IMG/VR virus record: IMGVR_UViG_3300043409_000650
Location: 1 to 26,957 of that record
Direction: 5' to 3' (one strand)
Length of the DNA stretch: 26,957 bases
Origin: a virus
This document shows positions 14,431 to 23,233 of the stretch, one piece after another (position 1 is the stretch's first letter; every line of letters begins with the position of its first letter). The notes below the pieces were generated by a model, which was given only the letters and a program-made list of their open reading frames with translations, was not told the DNA's origin and ran no database searches. Position numbers and translations under genes: made by a program.

Positions 14431-14965
14431 CGACAGCACAACGGCGGGCTACCTGACACCGACAGGGCCGCCGCCTCTCTACGATGAGGAACTGGAGCGG
14501 GAAATCAGTAGGTGGATCAGGGCGGTCTCTGGATTACCGGCCAAGATGGTTTTTCCCCGCATGACTGATCCACAAACGCAGATACCCCAAAACGGAACCA
14601 CCTGGTGTGGCTTTAGCATATCGGACTTTAATCAGGACGCTTACCCCGCCCTTATTGCGGGGGAGGAAAGCAGCCAGCAATGGGATCATGAAAGCCTAAA
14701 TATTTTATGTTGTTTTTATGGTCCAGCCGGGCAGCAAACAGCTACACGCTTTCGTGCCGGGATATTCATCTCACAAAACAATGATGAGCTAAAGCGCCTC
14801 GGCCTCACGCTCTGGCAATGCGGGAAAATGTATAACGTCCCCGAACTCATTAATAACCAGTGGGTACGGCGGTACGACATCACCGTAATCCTGCGCCGCA
14901 AAGTAATACGCGAGTACGGCATTAAATCGCTGACCTCCGCCCCCGTTAAATTCTTCGGAGAATAA
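14423..14965 (+). CDS. Neck/tail terminator protein (LIC12616-like)
   Basis: A TTG at 14423 is the best start: GGAGGA (14410-14415) lies seven bases upstream, while the frame from 14405 would begin before that site. The 180-residue protein has [33 protein letters not shown] and a C-terminal [20 protein letters not shown], resembling phage neck terminator proteins. These cap the finished tail and attach it to the head. The gene overlaps its predecessor by 8 bases and the sheath gene follows directly, as expected for a myovirus. Confidence 0.7.
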   Translation: MSNDSTTAGYLTPTGPPPLYDEELEREISRWIRAVSGLPAKMVFPRMTDPQTQIPQNGTTWCGFSISDFNQDAYPALIAGEESSQQWDHESLNILCCFYGPAGQQTATRFRAGIFISQNNDELKRLGLTLWQCGKMYNVPELINNQWVRRYDITVILRRKVIREYGIKSLTSAPVKFFGE

Positions 14966-14967
14966 CC

Positions 14968-16443
14968 ATGTCGCAGGGATTACCTGTTTCTAACATCGTC
15001 AATGTGACGGTGAATATGGCTGTGCGTGCTGCCATGGCGCGGAACTTTGGTTCCCTGCTAGTGGTTGGCCCGTCGCCTGTTATCGATGCTCACGAACGTC
15101 TGCGCAGCTATTCAAGCGCGACAGATATCGCATCTGACTTTGGTCTGGATGCGCCCGAGTATAAAGCCGCTAATTTGTATTATCAGCAATCCCCACAACC
15201 GATTGATTCCTATGTCGGCCGATGGGTGAAAGAGGATGCAGCCGGACTGTTGCGGGGGGCGATTTTGAACCCAACTCAGCAGCTTATGGCTAACTTTACC
15301 GCCGTGGTAGATGGTTCGATGAAAATCACGGTAGATGGCACGGTCAAGACAGTAACCGGTGTTGACTTGTCAGCGGAAACAAATCTGAACGGTGTTGCCG
15401 CGCGCGTGGCTGACAAACTCACCACTGCAACCGTTATCTGGAATGGTTCTCGCTTCATCATCACATCAAAAACCACGGGTGCAGCATCGGCGGTTGGTTA
15501 TGGTTCTGCCAATACCACCGGTACCGATATTTCTGTACTGATGGGATTGATTGAGAGCGCCGGTGCGCTGCCGGTTCAAGGTCTGGCGAGTGAAACTATT
15601 CAGGCATGCATTTATAAATTGGCTGACATGTCTACCCGCTGGTATGGGCTGGTTATTGCCGACCCATCATTAAGCGATGCAGACGTGATCAGTATTGCCT
15701 CGTTTATCCAGAGTGATGATGTTTCGCGAGTTTACGGACACACCACGCAGGTAACCTCTGCCCTTGATGCGGATATTGATACGGATATCGCCAGCAAACT
15801 GAAAGCGGCTAAATATGCCCGTACCCTGGTGCAGTATTCCAGTGCCAGCCCGTATGCCGCCGCCTCTATTTTTGGTCGTGCGTTTACCGTGAACTTTAAC
15901 GGTAATAACACCACTATCACGCTGAAATTTAAACAGCAGCCGGGCATTACCGCTGAATCACTTTCCCAGTCGCAAGCCAGTGCGCTGAAAGCGAAGAATT
16001 GCAATGTGTTCGTCAATTACGACAACGACACGGCGATTATTCAGGAAGGTGTGATGTGCAATGGCGATTTTTTTGATGAGCGCCACGGCCTCGACTGGTT
16101 GCAGAACTACGTACAGAACAACCTCTACAATCTGCTATTTACCAGCACTACCAAAATTCCACAGACAGATGCCGGTGTGACTCGCTTGCTGACCAATGTA
16201 GAGAAATCACTGGATCAGTCGGTCACTAACGGGCTGGTGGCTCCGGGTGTATGGGGTGGTGATAGTTTTGGTGTACTGGAAACCGGCGACACGCTGACCA
16301 AGGGCTATTACGTGTACGCACCGCCAGTGGCATCACAGGCGCAGGCCGACCGTGAAGGGCGTAAAGCGCCGGTGATGCAGTCCGCAATCAAGATGGCCGG
16401 TGCTGTTCATTACGCCGATGTCATCATCAATGTTAACCGCTAA
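14968..16443 (+). CDS. Contractile tail sheath protein (DUF3383)
   Basis: The 491-residue protein matches DUF3383 sheath proteins of this phage group in length and order. It begins [30 protein letters not shown], has a variable insertion domain (about 100-190, [20 protein letters not shown]) and ends with a conserved [31 protein letters not shown] that forms the interlocking arm. Sheath subunits contract to drive the tube through the envelope. It follows GGAGAA and is immediately followed by the tube gene, the normal sheath-tube pair, proving a myovirus tail. Confidence 0.88.
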   Translation: MSQGLPVSNIVNVTVNMAVRAAMARNFGSLLVVGPSPVIDAHERLRSYSSATDIASDFGLDAPEYKAANLYYQQSPQPIDSYVGRWVKEDAAGLLRGAILNPTQQLMANFTAVVDGSMKITVDGTVKTVTGVDLSAETNLNGVAARVADKLTTATVIWNGSRFIITSKTTGAASAVGYGSANTTGTDISVLMGLIESAGALPVQGLASETIQACIYKLADMSTRWYGLVIADPSLSDADVISIASFIQSDDVSRVYGHTTQVTSALDADIDTDIASKLKAAKYARTLVQYSSASPYAAASIFGRAFTVNFNGNNTTITLKFKQQPGITAESLSQSQASALKAKNCNVFVNYDNDTAIIQEGVMCNGDFFDERHGLDWLQNYVQNNLYNLLFTSTTKIPQTDAGVTRLLTNVEKSLDQSVTNGLVAPGVWGGDSFGVLETGDTLTKGYYVYAPPVASQAQADREGRKAPVMQSAIKMAGAVHYADVIINVNR

Positions 16444-16454
16444 GGAGCTGATGA

Positions 16455-16895
16455 ATGTCTACTTATAGCTTTATGGACGTTACCGCCTCTATTACTGGTG
16501 TAGGCGGTTCATTCGATCTGGGTTATGGCGCCGCCGTCGCCGAAGAGGGGATCACGACCTCAATGATCGAGAATAAAAACACCATGACCATTGGTGCAGA
16601 CGGTGAGGGTATGCACAGTCTACATGCGGGGAAAGGTGGCACGGTAACGGTAAACCTGCTGAAAAACAGCCCGGTTAATCGCAAGTTATCAGCCATGTAT
16701 AACGCGCAATCTCAGTCGAGTGCGACGTGGGGTAATAACATTATTTTTATCCGAAATACCGCCAGCGGTGATGAGTTCGCGGCGCGTGGCTGTGCATTCC
16801 AAAAGCAGCCGGATTTCAATAACGCCAAAGACGGCGCACTGGTGCCGTGGGTTTTTGACTGCATCAAGGTTGACCAACTGCTGGGTACTTTTTAA
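16455..16895 (+). CDS. Tail tube protein (DUF3277)
   Basis: This 146-residue protein has DUF3277 features: SFMDVTASITGVGGSFDLGYG at the start, NKNTMTIGADGEGMHSLHAGKGGTVTVNLLKNSPVN, and an end containing CAFQKQPDFNNAKDGALVPWVFDC. It forms stacked hexamers inside the sheath. AAGGAG precedes the start. Its place between sheath and chaperones is the standard order. Confidence 0.88.
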   Translation: MSTYSFMDVTASITGVGGSFDLGYGAAVAEEGITTSMIENKNTMTIGADGEGMHSLHAGKGGTVTVNLLKNSPVNRKLSAMYNAQSQSSATWGNNIIFIRNTASGDEFAARGCAFQKQPDFNNAKDGALVPWVFDCIKVDQLLGTF

Positions 16896-16905
16896 GGAGT
16901 AATTA

Positions 16906-17304
16906 ATGGAATTCACGATTAAAGGTATCGAGTACCGCTCTAAGAAACTCGACGTATTCGCGCAATTGAAAGTGTCCCGTAAGTTGCTGCCTTTGCTGGC
17001 GGGCATCCTCAAAGACCTGCGAAGCGGTACCGTGACGATTGAAGCGGCGTTACCCAGTATCGCCCAGTCACTCTCTGACATCAGCGACGAGGACTGCAAC
17101 GCCATTATTCACCCCTGCCTGGCGATAGTGACACGCAAGCACGGCAAAGCCTATAACCCGATCTTTACTGGCGGCGAACTGATGTTTGATGACATTGATC
17201 TGATGGCAATGCTGCAAATTGTTGGTCGGGTGGTAGGCGACTCCATGGGAAATTTTTTGCGCGAACTCCAAGAGAGCGAAACGGTGGAGCCGCCAGTGGC
17301 TTAA
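16906..17304 (+). CDS. Tail assembly chaperone, upstream frame (G-like)
   Basis: This 132-residue protein, behind a strong AAGGAG site, is a helical tail assembly chaperone by position between tube and tape measure and by its compact helical pattern (FAQLKVSRKLLPLLAGIL, then DIDLMAMLQIVGRVVGDSMGNFL). Such chaperones coat the tape measure during tail assembly and are absent from virions. Near its end, codons AAT TTT TTG form two overlapping slippery heptamers, and the -1 frame continues open into the next gene. The stop codon overlaps the ATG of that gene (TAATG). Confidence 0.75.
   Translation: MEFTIKGIEYRSKKLDVFAQLKVSRKLLPLLAGILKDLRSGTVTIEAALPSIAQSLSDISDEDCNAIIHPCLAIVTRKHGKAYNPIFTGGELMFDDIDLMAMLQIVGRVVGDSMGNFLRELQESETVEPPVA
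17250..17259 (+). other. Candidate -1 programmed frameshift site
   Basis: The bases AAATTTTTTG, read in frame as A-AAT-TTT-TTG, contain heptamers A AAT TTT and T TTT TTG, both of the X XXY YYZ type. A -1 slip continues without a stop through 17304 and to 17486, giving a fusion of about 193 residues. The known precedent is the lambda G/GT tail chaperone pair at the same genomic position. Confidence 0.65.
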
Positions 17305-17486
17305 TGCTGGATACGTTGCCGGGTGGTGAGGATTTTATCTTGCGCCCGGTAAAGCATCAGCTCACGACCATGGGGGAAATCAAAAGCGGGAATATCGACT
17401 TACTCGATATTGCATTGTTGAATGATTACCTCGATCTAGAAGCTGAGAACCAGGCGAAAATAGACAAGTGGAGATCCGATAAATGA
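17304..17486 (+). CDS. Tail assembly chaperone, downstream frame (T-like, DUF6889-like)
   Basis: The frame encodes 60 residues from its own ATG at 17304 and resembles the short DUF6889-type proteins found after tail chaperones (LDTLPGGEDFILRPVKHQLTTMGEIKSGNIDLLDIALLNDYLDL). The upstream ribosome site is poor: GGAG lies 15 bases away. The -1 frame is open upstream across the slippery site at 17250-17259, so it is probably expressed mainly as an extension of the upstream chaperone. Its stop overlaps the tape measure start (ATGA). Confidence 0.7.
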   Translation: MLDTLPGGEDFILRPVKHQLTTMGEIKSGNIDLLDIALLNDYLDLEAENQAKIDKWRSDK

Positions 17487-19501
17487 GTAACGCTGAAACC
17501 ATTAAGGATTTCCTGGTCAGTCTTGGCTTTGAACTGGATGAGGCGGGGGAGAAGAAATTCTCCGCTGTGGTCGCTGGCGTCACGGCCAATGTGCTGAAAA
17601 TGGGTGCGGTGGTCGAAGGGGCTGCGCTGGCCGTTGTTGGCTTTACGACCAAAATTGCCAGTGGGTTGGATAAGGTTTACTTCGCTTCTCAGCGTACTGG
17701 TGCATCGGTGGCGGGCATCAAGGCGCTGGGTTATGCCGCCTCGCAACTGGGTGTAGATGCTGCCTCTGCGCAAGGTTCACTGGAAAGCCTCGCCAGATTT
17801 ATTCGCAACAGTCCGGGTGCTGAGGGTTTCCTTAATCGGCTTGGCATTCAGACTCGCAACGCGAACGGCAGTATGCGCGACACATCAGCCATTTTTACCG
17901 GACTCCGTGCAAAACTGAGCAGCATGCCGTATTACCGCGCGAATCAGTACGCACAGATGCTGGGTATTGATGAAAATACGCTAATGGCAATGCGTAAGGG
18001 GCTGGGGGGCTTTACTGCTGATTACCGTAGCATGTTGAAAGTTACTGGATTCGATTCTGATAAGGCCGCAGTTCAGTCCAATAAATTCATGACATCCATG
18101 AGGGGATTAACATCTCTGTTTGGCATGGCCCGTGACAAGATTGGCGCTGATCTGGCGGGTGGGCTAAGTGGCTCAATCGACACTCTCCGTAAGCGCATCA
18201 TGGATAATTTCCCAAAAATTGAGGAAATGATCACCCGTGTTATCAAAACGATACTCTGGCTATCTGAGGCGTTTGGCCGGATGGCGTACCGGGCATATCA
18301 GGCTGTTGATCAGATAATCCAGTGGTGGAAAGGACTGGACATTGAATCTAAGAAATTGCTTGGCACACTTGGTGCTATTCTCGTCGCATGGCGCATGCTA
18401 AACAGCGCATTCCTGATGTCCCCTATTGGGCTGATTACAATGCTCGTCATTGCTCTTGGGCTGCTGTATGACGATTACAAAACGTGGAAAGAGGGCGGCA
18501 ATAGCCTTATCGACTGGAGTGAGTGGGAACCCAGCATTAAAAAACTACAGGAAGCAATTCTGTGGATCAGGGACAAACTCATTGAGTTGAAAGATGCTGT
18601 GGGCGGCTGGAAAAATGTGCTTATTGGTATTGGCATCTTTATGGGCGGTACATGGCTCAAGGCGATGATGGGGCCACTGGGTACCGTAGTCGCAGCGCTT
18701 AAGGGATTTCCTGCTATTTTTACCGCTGCAATGACGGCATCTGGTCTCTACGTCATTATTGCCTCGATTAATGAAGCCTACCAAAGAATGCTGGCCTTAC
18801 GTGATGGACGAACTTACGACGCTATAGCCAGCCACTCGGAAGAAATGACGGAGCTAGAGAGGTTGAAGCGTCGTAACTGGGCTGTAAACAATCCGGGCAT
18901 TCCTTACCCAGAGCCTGAGCAATATGCGCAGTCAGTCAAACCGCCAACAGCTTCGACGTCAGGCGCGGCTCTCTTGGGTTGGTTGCAACCCACTCTCACA
19001 AAACTGGAGGCATTAAATAACCTGCCTGCGGGTTTATTGCGCAGTGTGGCAATTACGGAGTCCAGTGGTAACCAGTTTGCGGTAGGTCCAAAAACCAAGT
19101 ACGGGCAAGCAAAAGGGCTTTTCCAATTGATGGACCCGACAGCAAGGGATATGGGGTTAAAAGATGGCGAAGAGTTTGACCCTGAAAAGTCAGCCGCCGC
19201 AGCCGCCAAATATCTTGGCATGTTGTTAAAAATGAACGGCGGCGATCTGGATAAAACACTAGCCTCTTACAACTGGGGGATCGGCAATGTTCAGAAACAT
19301 GGTTTAGACCTGATGCCAACGGAAACCCGCAACTACATTCCCAAAGTGCGCAGTAATATGCCGGGTGGTGGATTGCAGCAGGAGACGAATATTCATATTC
19401 ACGGAGTATCCGACCCTCGCGAAGCGGCAAGGCTCACCGTAGAACGTCAGAAAGGTGTGAACTCACAGTTAACCCAACAACTCCAGAGGGTGCCAGGATA
19501 A
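17483..19501 (+). CDS. Tape measure protein with lytic transglycosylase domain
   Basis: The 672-residue protein opens with a helical region (FLVSLGFELDEAGEKKFSAVVAG) and then alternates helices with hydrophobic segments (about 295-335 and 370-435), as tape measures that enter the membrane do. Residues about 505-620 form an SLT-type transglycosylase domain: catalytic E526 lies in SVAITESSGNQ, followed by KGLFQLMDPTARDMG and ASYNWGIGN. The enzyme would open peptidoglycan locally as the tail tip passes. It is short for a myovirus, implying a short tail of roughly 100 nm using the usual 1.5 angstroms per residue. It starts at ATGA overlapping the chaperone and ends overlapping the next gene (TAATG). 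Confidence 0.93.
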   Translation: MSNAETIKDFLVSLGFELDEAGEKKFSAVVAGVTANVLKMGAVVEGAALAVVGFTTKIASGLDKVYFASQRTGASVAGIKALGYAASQLGVDAASAQGSLESLARFIRNSPGAEGFLNRLGIQTRNANGSMRDTSAIFTGLRAKLSSMPYYRANQYAQMLGIDENTLMAMRKGLGGFTADYRSMLKVTGFDSDKAAVQSNKFMTSMRGLTSLFGMARDKIGADLAGGLSGSIDTLRKRIMDNFPKIEEMITRVIKTILWLSEAFGRMAYRAYQAVDQIIQWWKGLDIESKKLLGTLGAILVAWRMLNSAFLMSPIGLITMLVIALGLLYDDYKTWKEGGNSLIDWSEWEPSIKKLQEAILWIRDKLIELKDAVGGWKNVLIGIGIFMGGTWLKAMMGPLGTVVAALKGFPAIFTAAMTASGLYVIIASINEAYQRMLALRDGRTYDAIASHSEEMTELERLKRRNWAVNNPGIPYPEPEQYAQSVKPPTASTSGAALLGWLQPTLTKLEALNNLPAGLLRSVAITESSGNQFAVGPKTKYGQAKGLFQLMDPTARDMGLKDGEEFDPEKSAAAAAKYLGMLLKMNGGDLDKTLASYNWGIGNVQKHGLDLMPTETRNYIPKVRSNMPGGGLQQETNIHIHGVSDPREAARLTVERQKGVNSQLTQQLQRVPG

Positions 19502-20127
19502 TGGATATTCTTTCTGCTATTTTCCGGCAGCAGTCTCGACGGATAGGAATTATTATCCCGTCAGTGGTTGTGTCGGAGAAACACTCTGATGCTCTGGAAA
19601 TTACGGAGCATCCTGTCGAACGTCCAACGACTAATAGCGCGTCTGGTTTTATTGCCGATCATGCGTATAAGCGTCCTAGTGAAGTCACAATGGAACTGGG
19701 CTTTGCGGGGGGCGGTTCGTTACTGGATTTCGTGGATACATCAACCATCGGATTGAGCCTGGGTAAAAGCCCGAGAGAGATCTATCAGGACATCCTCGAT
19801 TTACAGTCTAGCAGGAAGCCATTCGACGTTATTACCGGTAAGCGGAAATACAGTAATATGCTTATTCGCGCTATTGAGGTGACGACCGATAAAACCAGTG
19901 AAAACGTGTTGATGTGTGTTCTTACCCTGCGTGAAGTCATTATGTCTCAAACCGAATCGGTACAGGTAGCTGATAAATCGGATATGAAAGATGGCGTCAG
20001 TACGTCAGGCATCCAGAACTCAGGAACGAAATCCACTACACCGGTCAATGATTCAATCATTAAATCAACCGGTTGGTTTGATGGACTCAAAGGAACATCA
20101 CTTGGAAACGCCATAGGTGTCAAATGA
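19501..20127 (+). CDS. Baseplate/distal tail protein (Dit-like)
   Basis: The 208-residue protein carries the Dit-like pattern of this phage group: IGIIIPSVVVSEKHSDALEITEHPVE at the start, IADHAYKRPSEVTMELGF, and a C-terminal ENVLMCVLTLREVIMSQTESV followed by a flexible Ser/Thr-rich tail. It probably forms the ring joining tube to baseplate hub. It directly follows the tape measure with overlapping stop and start codons, and its own stop overlaps the next start (ATGA). Confidence 0.75.
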   Translation: MDILSAIFRQQSRRIGIIIPSVVVSEKHSDALEITEHPVERPTTNSASGFIADHAYKRPSEVTMELGFAGGGSLLDFVDTSTIGLSLGKSPREIYQDILDLQSSRKPFDVITGKRKYSNMLIRAIEVTTDKTSENVLMCVLTLREVIMSQTESVQVADKSDMKDGVSTSGIQNSGTKSTTPVNDSIIKSTGWFDGLKGTSLGNAIGVK

Positions 20128-20429
20128 ACATAACCGAGATCCCACTTACTCCGAATAATCAGCAGTTCCGCATTCAACTGGCAGGAGTGACTTACACCAT
20201 CAAGATTGTTTGGCGGGATGCCGCTGGCTGGATAATGGACCTGATGGACAGCGGCGGCGAGGTACTCCTGTCCGGGGTACCTCTTGTTTCGGGCGTTGAT
20301 TTGCTAGGACAATACCCAGATCTAGGTATCAGCGGTGCGATGGTTGTTGGCTGCGACAATGGTTCTCCTGAACACCCCACCAAAACCAATCTTGGCGGAC
20401 GTAGCCACCTCATTTTCGTACAGGAGTAA
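20124..20429 (+). CDS. Baseplate plug protein (Pam3 gp18-like)
   Basis: This 101-residue, mostly beta-stranded protein starts NITEIPLTPNNQQFRIQLAG, contains YTIKIVWRDAAGWIMDLMDSGG and continues with GVPLVSGVDLLGQYPDLGIS, the pattern of the Pam3 plug family. The plug lies inside the hub of simple myovirus baseplates. It overlaps the Dit-like gene and precedes the hub by two bases. Confidence 0.75.
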   Translation: MNITEIPLTPNNQQFRIQLAGVTYTIKIVWRDAAGWIMDLMDSGGEVLLSGVPLVSGVDLLGQYPDLGISGAMVVGCDNGSPEHPTKTNLGGRSHLIFVQE

Positions 20430-20431
20430 AC

Positions 20432-21496
20432 ATGTCAACTAACTGGATGCGCCATTTCGAATTGCAGATTTTAGACCTGAATGGAAAGGGTATTTCGCTT
20501 TCTGATTTCAAGGTTACATTCCAGATCGAATGGGCGGACACGAAGTGGCCGCGCGTGGCGAATGTGAAGATTTACAATCTATCGACTGACACCACCAATA
20601 AAATACTCGGTCAAGAGTTCTCCAAAATACGCATTATCGCTGGTTATGATGGGATCGCGCCTGATGTGGATGCTAGTCAGGTGGGGAGGGTGCGGAATAT
20701 TCCCGAAGGGCAAGAGGGACAAACTGATGACCAGAACTATGGTCTTATTTTTGACGGTGATATTCGCTTTACAGTGACAGGAAAAGATAACATCACTGAT
20801 TCATGGGTACTCATTCAGGCTATTGGCGATCATGAGGCATTCCTTTTTGCACGCACTAAAACTACCATAGCGGCTGGGTATACAGTGGCTGATCTGCATA
20901 ATGTAACGATGCAGGGTTTCAACGCGTTCGGCGTGACTAAGGGCATTACTGGTAGTATGCCAACAACTGTTTTCCCACGCGGTCGTGTACTTTATAACGC
21001 ATCGCGTAACGTCATGGATAATATTGCCGCGCAGTGTAACGCAACATGGCAGTTGGTAGACGGGCAGGTGCAGATGGTTCCTGAAGATAAGTATATTCAC
21101 GAAGCTATCGTATTGAGCGCTGATACCGGACTTGTCGGCATGCCACAGCAAACTATGGGTGCGGGGGTGAATGTACGTTGCTTGATTAACCCTAACATCC
21201 GTATCAATGGACTCATCCAACTGGATCAGGCGTCTGTGTACCGTACAACTATTGGCAACAACGAGGTTGCTCAGTCACCAAGCCGAATTTCGGAGATTGA
21301 TGAAAACGGCAATCGTGTGTTAGATGGTACTACTTCACAAGCTGCGAGCATTGCGACGGATGGCGTTTATATCGTCAAAGCCATCGCTTATACTGGCGAC
21401 ACAAGAGGGCAGGAGTGGTACATGGATTTGATGTGCTTCGCGCGTGGCGATCGTGATCTTTATAGCTCGAAAGCTATACAAGGAACTACTAGCTAG
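20432..21496 (+). CDS. Baseplate hub protein (gp27/gp44-like)
   Basis: The 354-residue protein is the central hub by position and size. The N-terminal NWMRHFELQILDLNGKGISLSDFKVTFQIEW and VKIYNLS resemble the first beta barrel of hub proteins, and RGRVLYNASRNVMDNIAAQCNATWQLVDGQVQMV is typical of the second. It should form a trimer that adapts the sixfold tube to the threefold spike. AGGAG precedes the ATG. Normally the spike gene follows directly; here a secreted-protein gene intervenes. Confidence 0.78.
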   Translation: MSTNWMRHFELQILDLNGKGISLSDFKVTFQIEWADTKWPRVANVKIYNLSTDTTNKILGQEFSKIRIIAGYDGIAPDVDASQVGRVRNIPEGQEGQTDDQNYGLIFDGDIRFTVTGKDNITDSWVLIQAIGDHEAFLFARTKTTIAAGYTVADLHNVTMQGFNAFGVTKGITGSMPTTVFPRGRVLYNASRNVMDNIAAQCNATWQLVDGQVQMVPEDKYIHEAIVLSADTGLVGMPQQTMGAGVNVRCLINPNIRINGLIQLDQASVYRTTIGNNEVAQSPSRISEIDENGNRVLDGTTSQAASIATDGVYIVKAIAYTGDTRGQEWYMDLMCFARGDRDLYSSKAIQGTTS

Positions 21497-21508
21497 TGAG
21501 GTGAGGTT

Positions 21509-21853
21509 GTGGGACATTTAGCAGGCGCTATTGCCGTGTTGGGTATGTTGTTATCCGCGCCAGTATTTGCAGATCAGCAATGCGGTGATTTTAAAATTCA
21601 CTGGGCTGAAGATGGCTTAGCAAGAATAAATGGTGTAAGGCCTGAGACGCAAAAAATCACCTTCCTTAAAAATAAAGATGATTATAACAACATTAAAATG
21701 GATTGGCGCATGGCGACAGACCAACCGGGCCGCTGGGTCGGTATTGAATATATTAATCGAAATGGCAAGATCATCCTCAACGCTCAATGGCTTCAGGCGA
21801 ACATGGATGCGCCGCGCCAGTATGCCACTTACGATTGTGTGAAGGTAAACTAG
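21509..21853 (+). CDS. Secreted small protein of unknown function (moron candidate)
   Basis: GTG at 21509, preceded by GAGG, opens a 114-residue frame with a clear signal peptide: hydrophobic core IAVLGMLLSAPV and a cleavage site after A21 (VFA before DQQ). The mature protein is about 93 residues, with cysteines at C25 and C110 near its two ends, suited to one disulfide in the periplasm. It is not a lipoprotein and has no further membrane segment. I do not recognise a family. It sits between hub and spike genes, where no exported protein is required, and a terminator follows at 22091. A lysogenic conversion, periplasmic exclusion or hydrolase-inhibitor role is possible, but nothing in the sequence decides. 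Confidence 0.8.
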   Translation: MGHLAGAIAVLGMLLSAPVFADQQCGDFKIHWAEDGLARINGVRPETQKITFLKNKDDYNNIKMDWRMATDQPGRWVGIEYINRNGKIILNAQWLQANMDAPRQYATYDCVKVN

Positions 21854-21897
21854 AAGCGATCGTTTAAACCCTAACTTCTGTTTCAGGGATAACCTGT

Positions 21898-22086
21898 TTG
21901 ATATTATCGAGTAATTCTCTACTAACAGATGGAGATAGCTTAATTGTGAATAAGTCATTAGATATAACCTTTAACGGATCCTATATCAGTAAGTTAAGGG
22001 TCGCAGCATCACTGCTAAAGATTTGCTTTTTATTGGTATTTAATGAAAAAGCGATTCTGAGTTTAGAGGACTTTAATCCTAAATAA
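21898..22086 (+). CDS. Doubtful small ORF after the secreted protein
   Basis: A 62-codon frame starts at TTG (21898), with AGGGAT about eight bases before it; the frame is open from 21868. The product has a hydrophobic stretch (LLKICFLLVF) but no recognisable family. It ends just before the terminator at 22091. The stretch is more AT-rich than the neighbouring baseplate genes, like the rest of this insertion. It may be part of the accessory cassette or non-coding. Confidence 0.25.
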   Translation: MILSSNSLLTDGDSLIVNKSLDITFNGSYISKLRVAASLLKICFLLVFNEKAILSLEDFNPK

Positions 22087-22090
22087 TATT

Positions 22091-22114
22091 AACCCGCCAC
22101 TGAGCGGGTTTTTT
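22091..22114 (+). terminator. Intrinsic terminator after the secreted-protein cassette
   Basis: AACCCGC (22091-22097) and GCGGGTT (22104-22110) form a perfect 7-pair stem with loop CACTGA, followed by more Ts. It lies in the middle of the baseplate gene run, only 12 bases before the spike gene, which suggests that it arrived with the accessory gene. Confidence 0.85.
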
Positions 22115-22125
22115 ATGGAGTTTTT

Positions 22126-22878
22126 ATGCCAATCCCTACCCAGTCCCAAATTGGCGGAGAGCAACAAGCTGCACAGGCAATTGCTGATTCTATCGCTACC
22201 CAGCTAAGAGTTGCTATGCCGGGGATTATTCAATCATTCAATGCTGACGCCGTAACCTGCACCGTTTTACCTGCCATCAAAGGTAATGACTCTGGAACAT
22301 CTGGAGATAGGGAATCAGCAGACTTGCCGCTCCTGGTAGACGTCCCTGTAATATTCCCACGCGGCGGTGGCGTCACCATGACATTCCCCATTAAAGCAGG
22401 GGATGAGTGCTTATTGGTTTTTGGTGATCGGTGCATAGATTTCTGGTGGCAGAATGGCGGTGTGCAGGAACCAGTAGACTCCCGTCAGCATGATTTATCG
22501 GATGCGTTCGCCATCATTGGCCCCCAATCACAGGCAAAGAAAATTAGCGGCATCAGTACCAGCGCCGCGCAGTTCCGTAGTGACGATGGCTCAACCTACT
22601 TTGAAATAAATCCGACGACCAAGAAAATTAAAATCGTGGCACCTGGCGGCCTTGAGGTGGTGACGCCTAAGGCTGAATTCTCCGCTGGGGTTCTGGTTAA
22701 TGGGTTGTTCACGTTCCTTGGCGGGCTAGTGGGGAGTGCGGCGGCGGGTGTTTCTGCGAAAATCACTGGCGCTATCGAGTTTGTCGGCACCCTTACCTCT
22801 AACGGCAAGACGATTGACGATACTCACACCCACAAAGACGTGCAGCCAGGCACCGGCAGCTCGGGCAAGGTAAATTGA
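22126..22878 (+). CDS. Baseplate spike protein (gpV/Gp138-like)
   Basis: The 250-residue protein has an N-terminal OB-like domain (AMPGIIQSFNADAVTCTVLPAIKG to about 135, including PLLVDVPVIFPRGGGVTMTFPIKAGDECLLVF) typical of Gp138 and gpV spikes. A beta-helical stalk follows (TYFEINPTTKKIKIVAPGGLEVVTPKAEF). The end DDTHTHKDVQPGTGSSGKVN has the HxH motif that binds an iron ion at the tip of P2-like spikes. It is the trimeric needle that pierces the outer membrane. GGAG precedes the ATG. Confidence 0.88.
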   Translation: MPIPTQSQIGGEQQAAQAIADSIATQLRVAMPGIIQSFNADAVTCTVLPAIKGNDSGTSGDRESADLPLLVDVPVIFPRGGGVTMTFPIKAGDECLLVFGDRCIDFWWQNGGVQEPVDSRQHDLSDAFAIIGPQSQAKKISGISTSAAQFRSDDGSTYFEINPTTKKIKIVAPGGLEVVTPKAEFSAGVLVNGLFTFLGGLVGSAAAGVSAKITGAIEFVGTLTSNGKTIDDTHTHKDVQPGTGSSGKVN

Positions 22879-22879
22879 T

Positions 22880-23233
22880 ATGCGCTATCGCAGAGAGGAC
22901 GAGAACGGCGATTACACATTCGGTCAGGGTGATAACACCTTCCTTATTAACTCACCGGAGGCGGTCGCTCAGGCGGTAAAAACCCGCTTTGAATTATGGC
23001 GCGGTCAGTGGTTTTTAGATTTAACTGAGGGTACACCTTATATCCAGTCGGCACTCGGTAAGCAACGGTCTGATGTTTATATCCTGTCTATCCGTGAGCG
23101 TATTCTTGATACACAGGGCGTTAGCGCAATTCTGGAATTTGAAGCCAGCTATACCGGCGAAAATCGTCGCGTCACTTTCACCGCAACAATAGACACTATT
23201 TACGGCACCACCACCGTTACCAGCGAGGCATAA
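22880..23233 (+). CDS. Baseplate wedge protein (gp25/GpW-like)
   Basis: This 117-residue protein starts RYRREDENGDYTFGQGDNTFL and contains NSPEAVAQAVKTRFELWRGQWFLDLTEGTPY and IRERILDTQGV, the signature of gp25/Mu gp46-like wedge proteins. With the J-like protein it forms the ring around the hub that triggers sheath contraction. It starts one base after the spike stop, and the next gene starts directly after its own stop. Confidence 0.85.
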   Translation: MRYRREDENGDYTFGQGDNTFLINSPEAVAQAVKTRFELWRGQWFLDLTEGTPYIQSALGKQRSDVYILSIRERILDTQGVSAILEFEASYTGENRRVTFTATIDTIYGTTTVTSEA

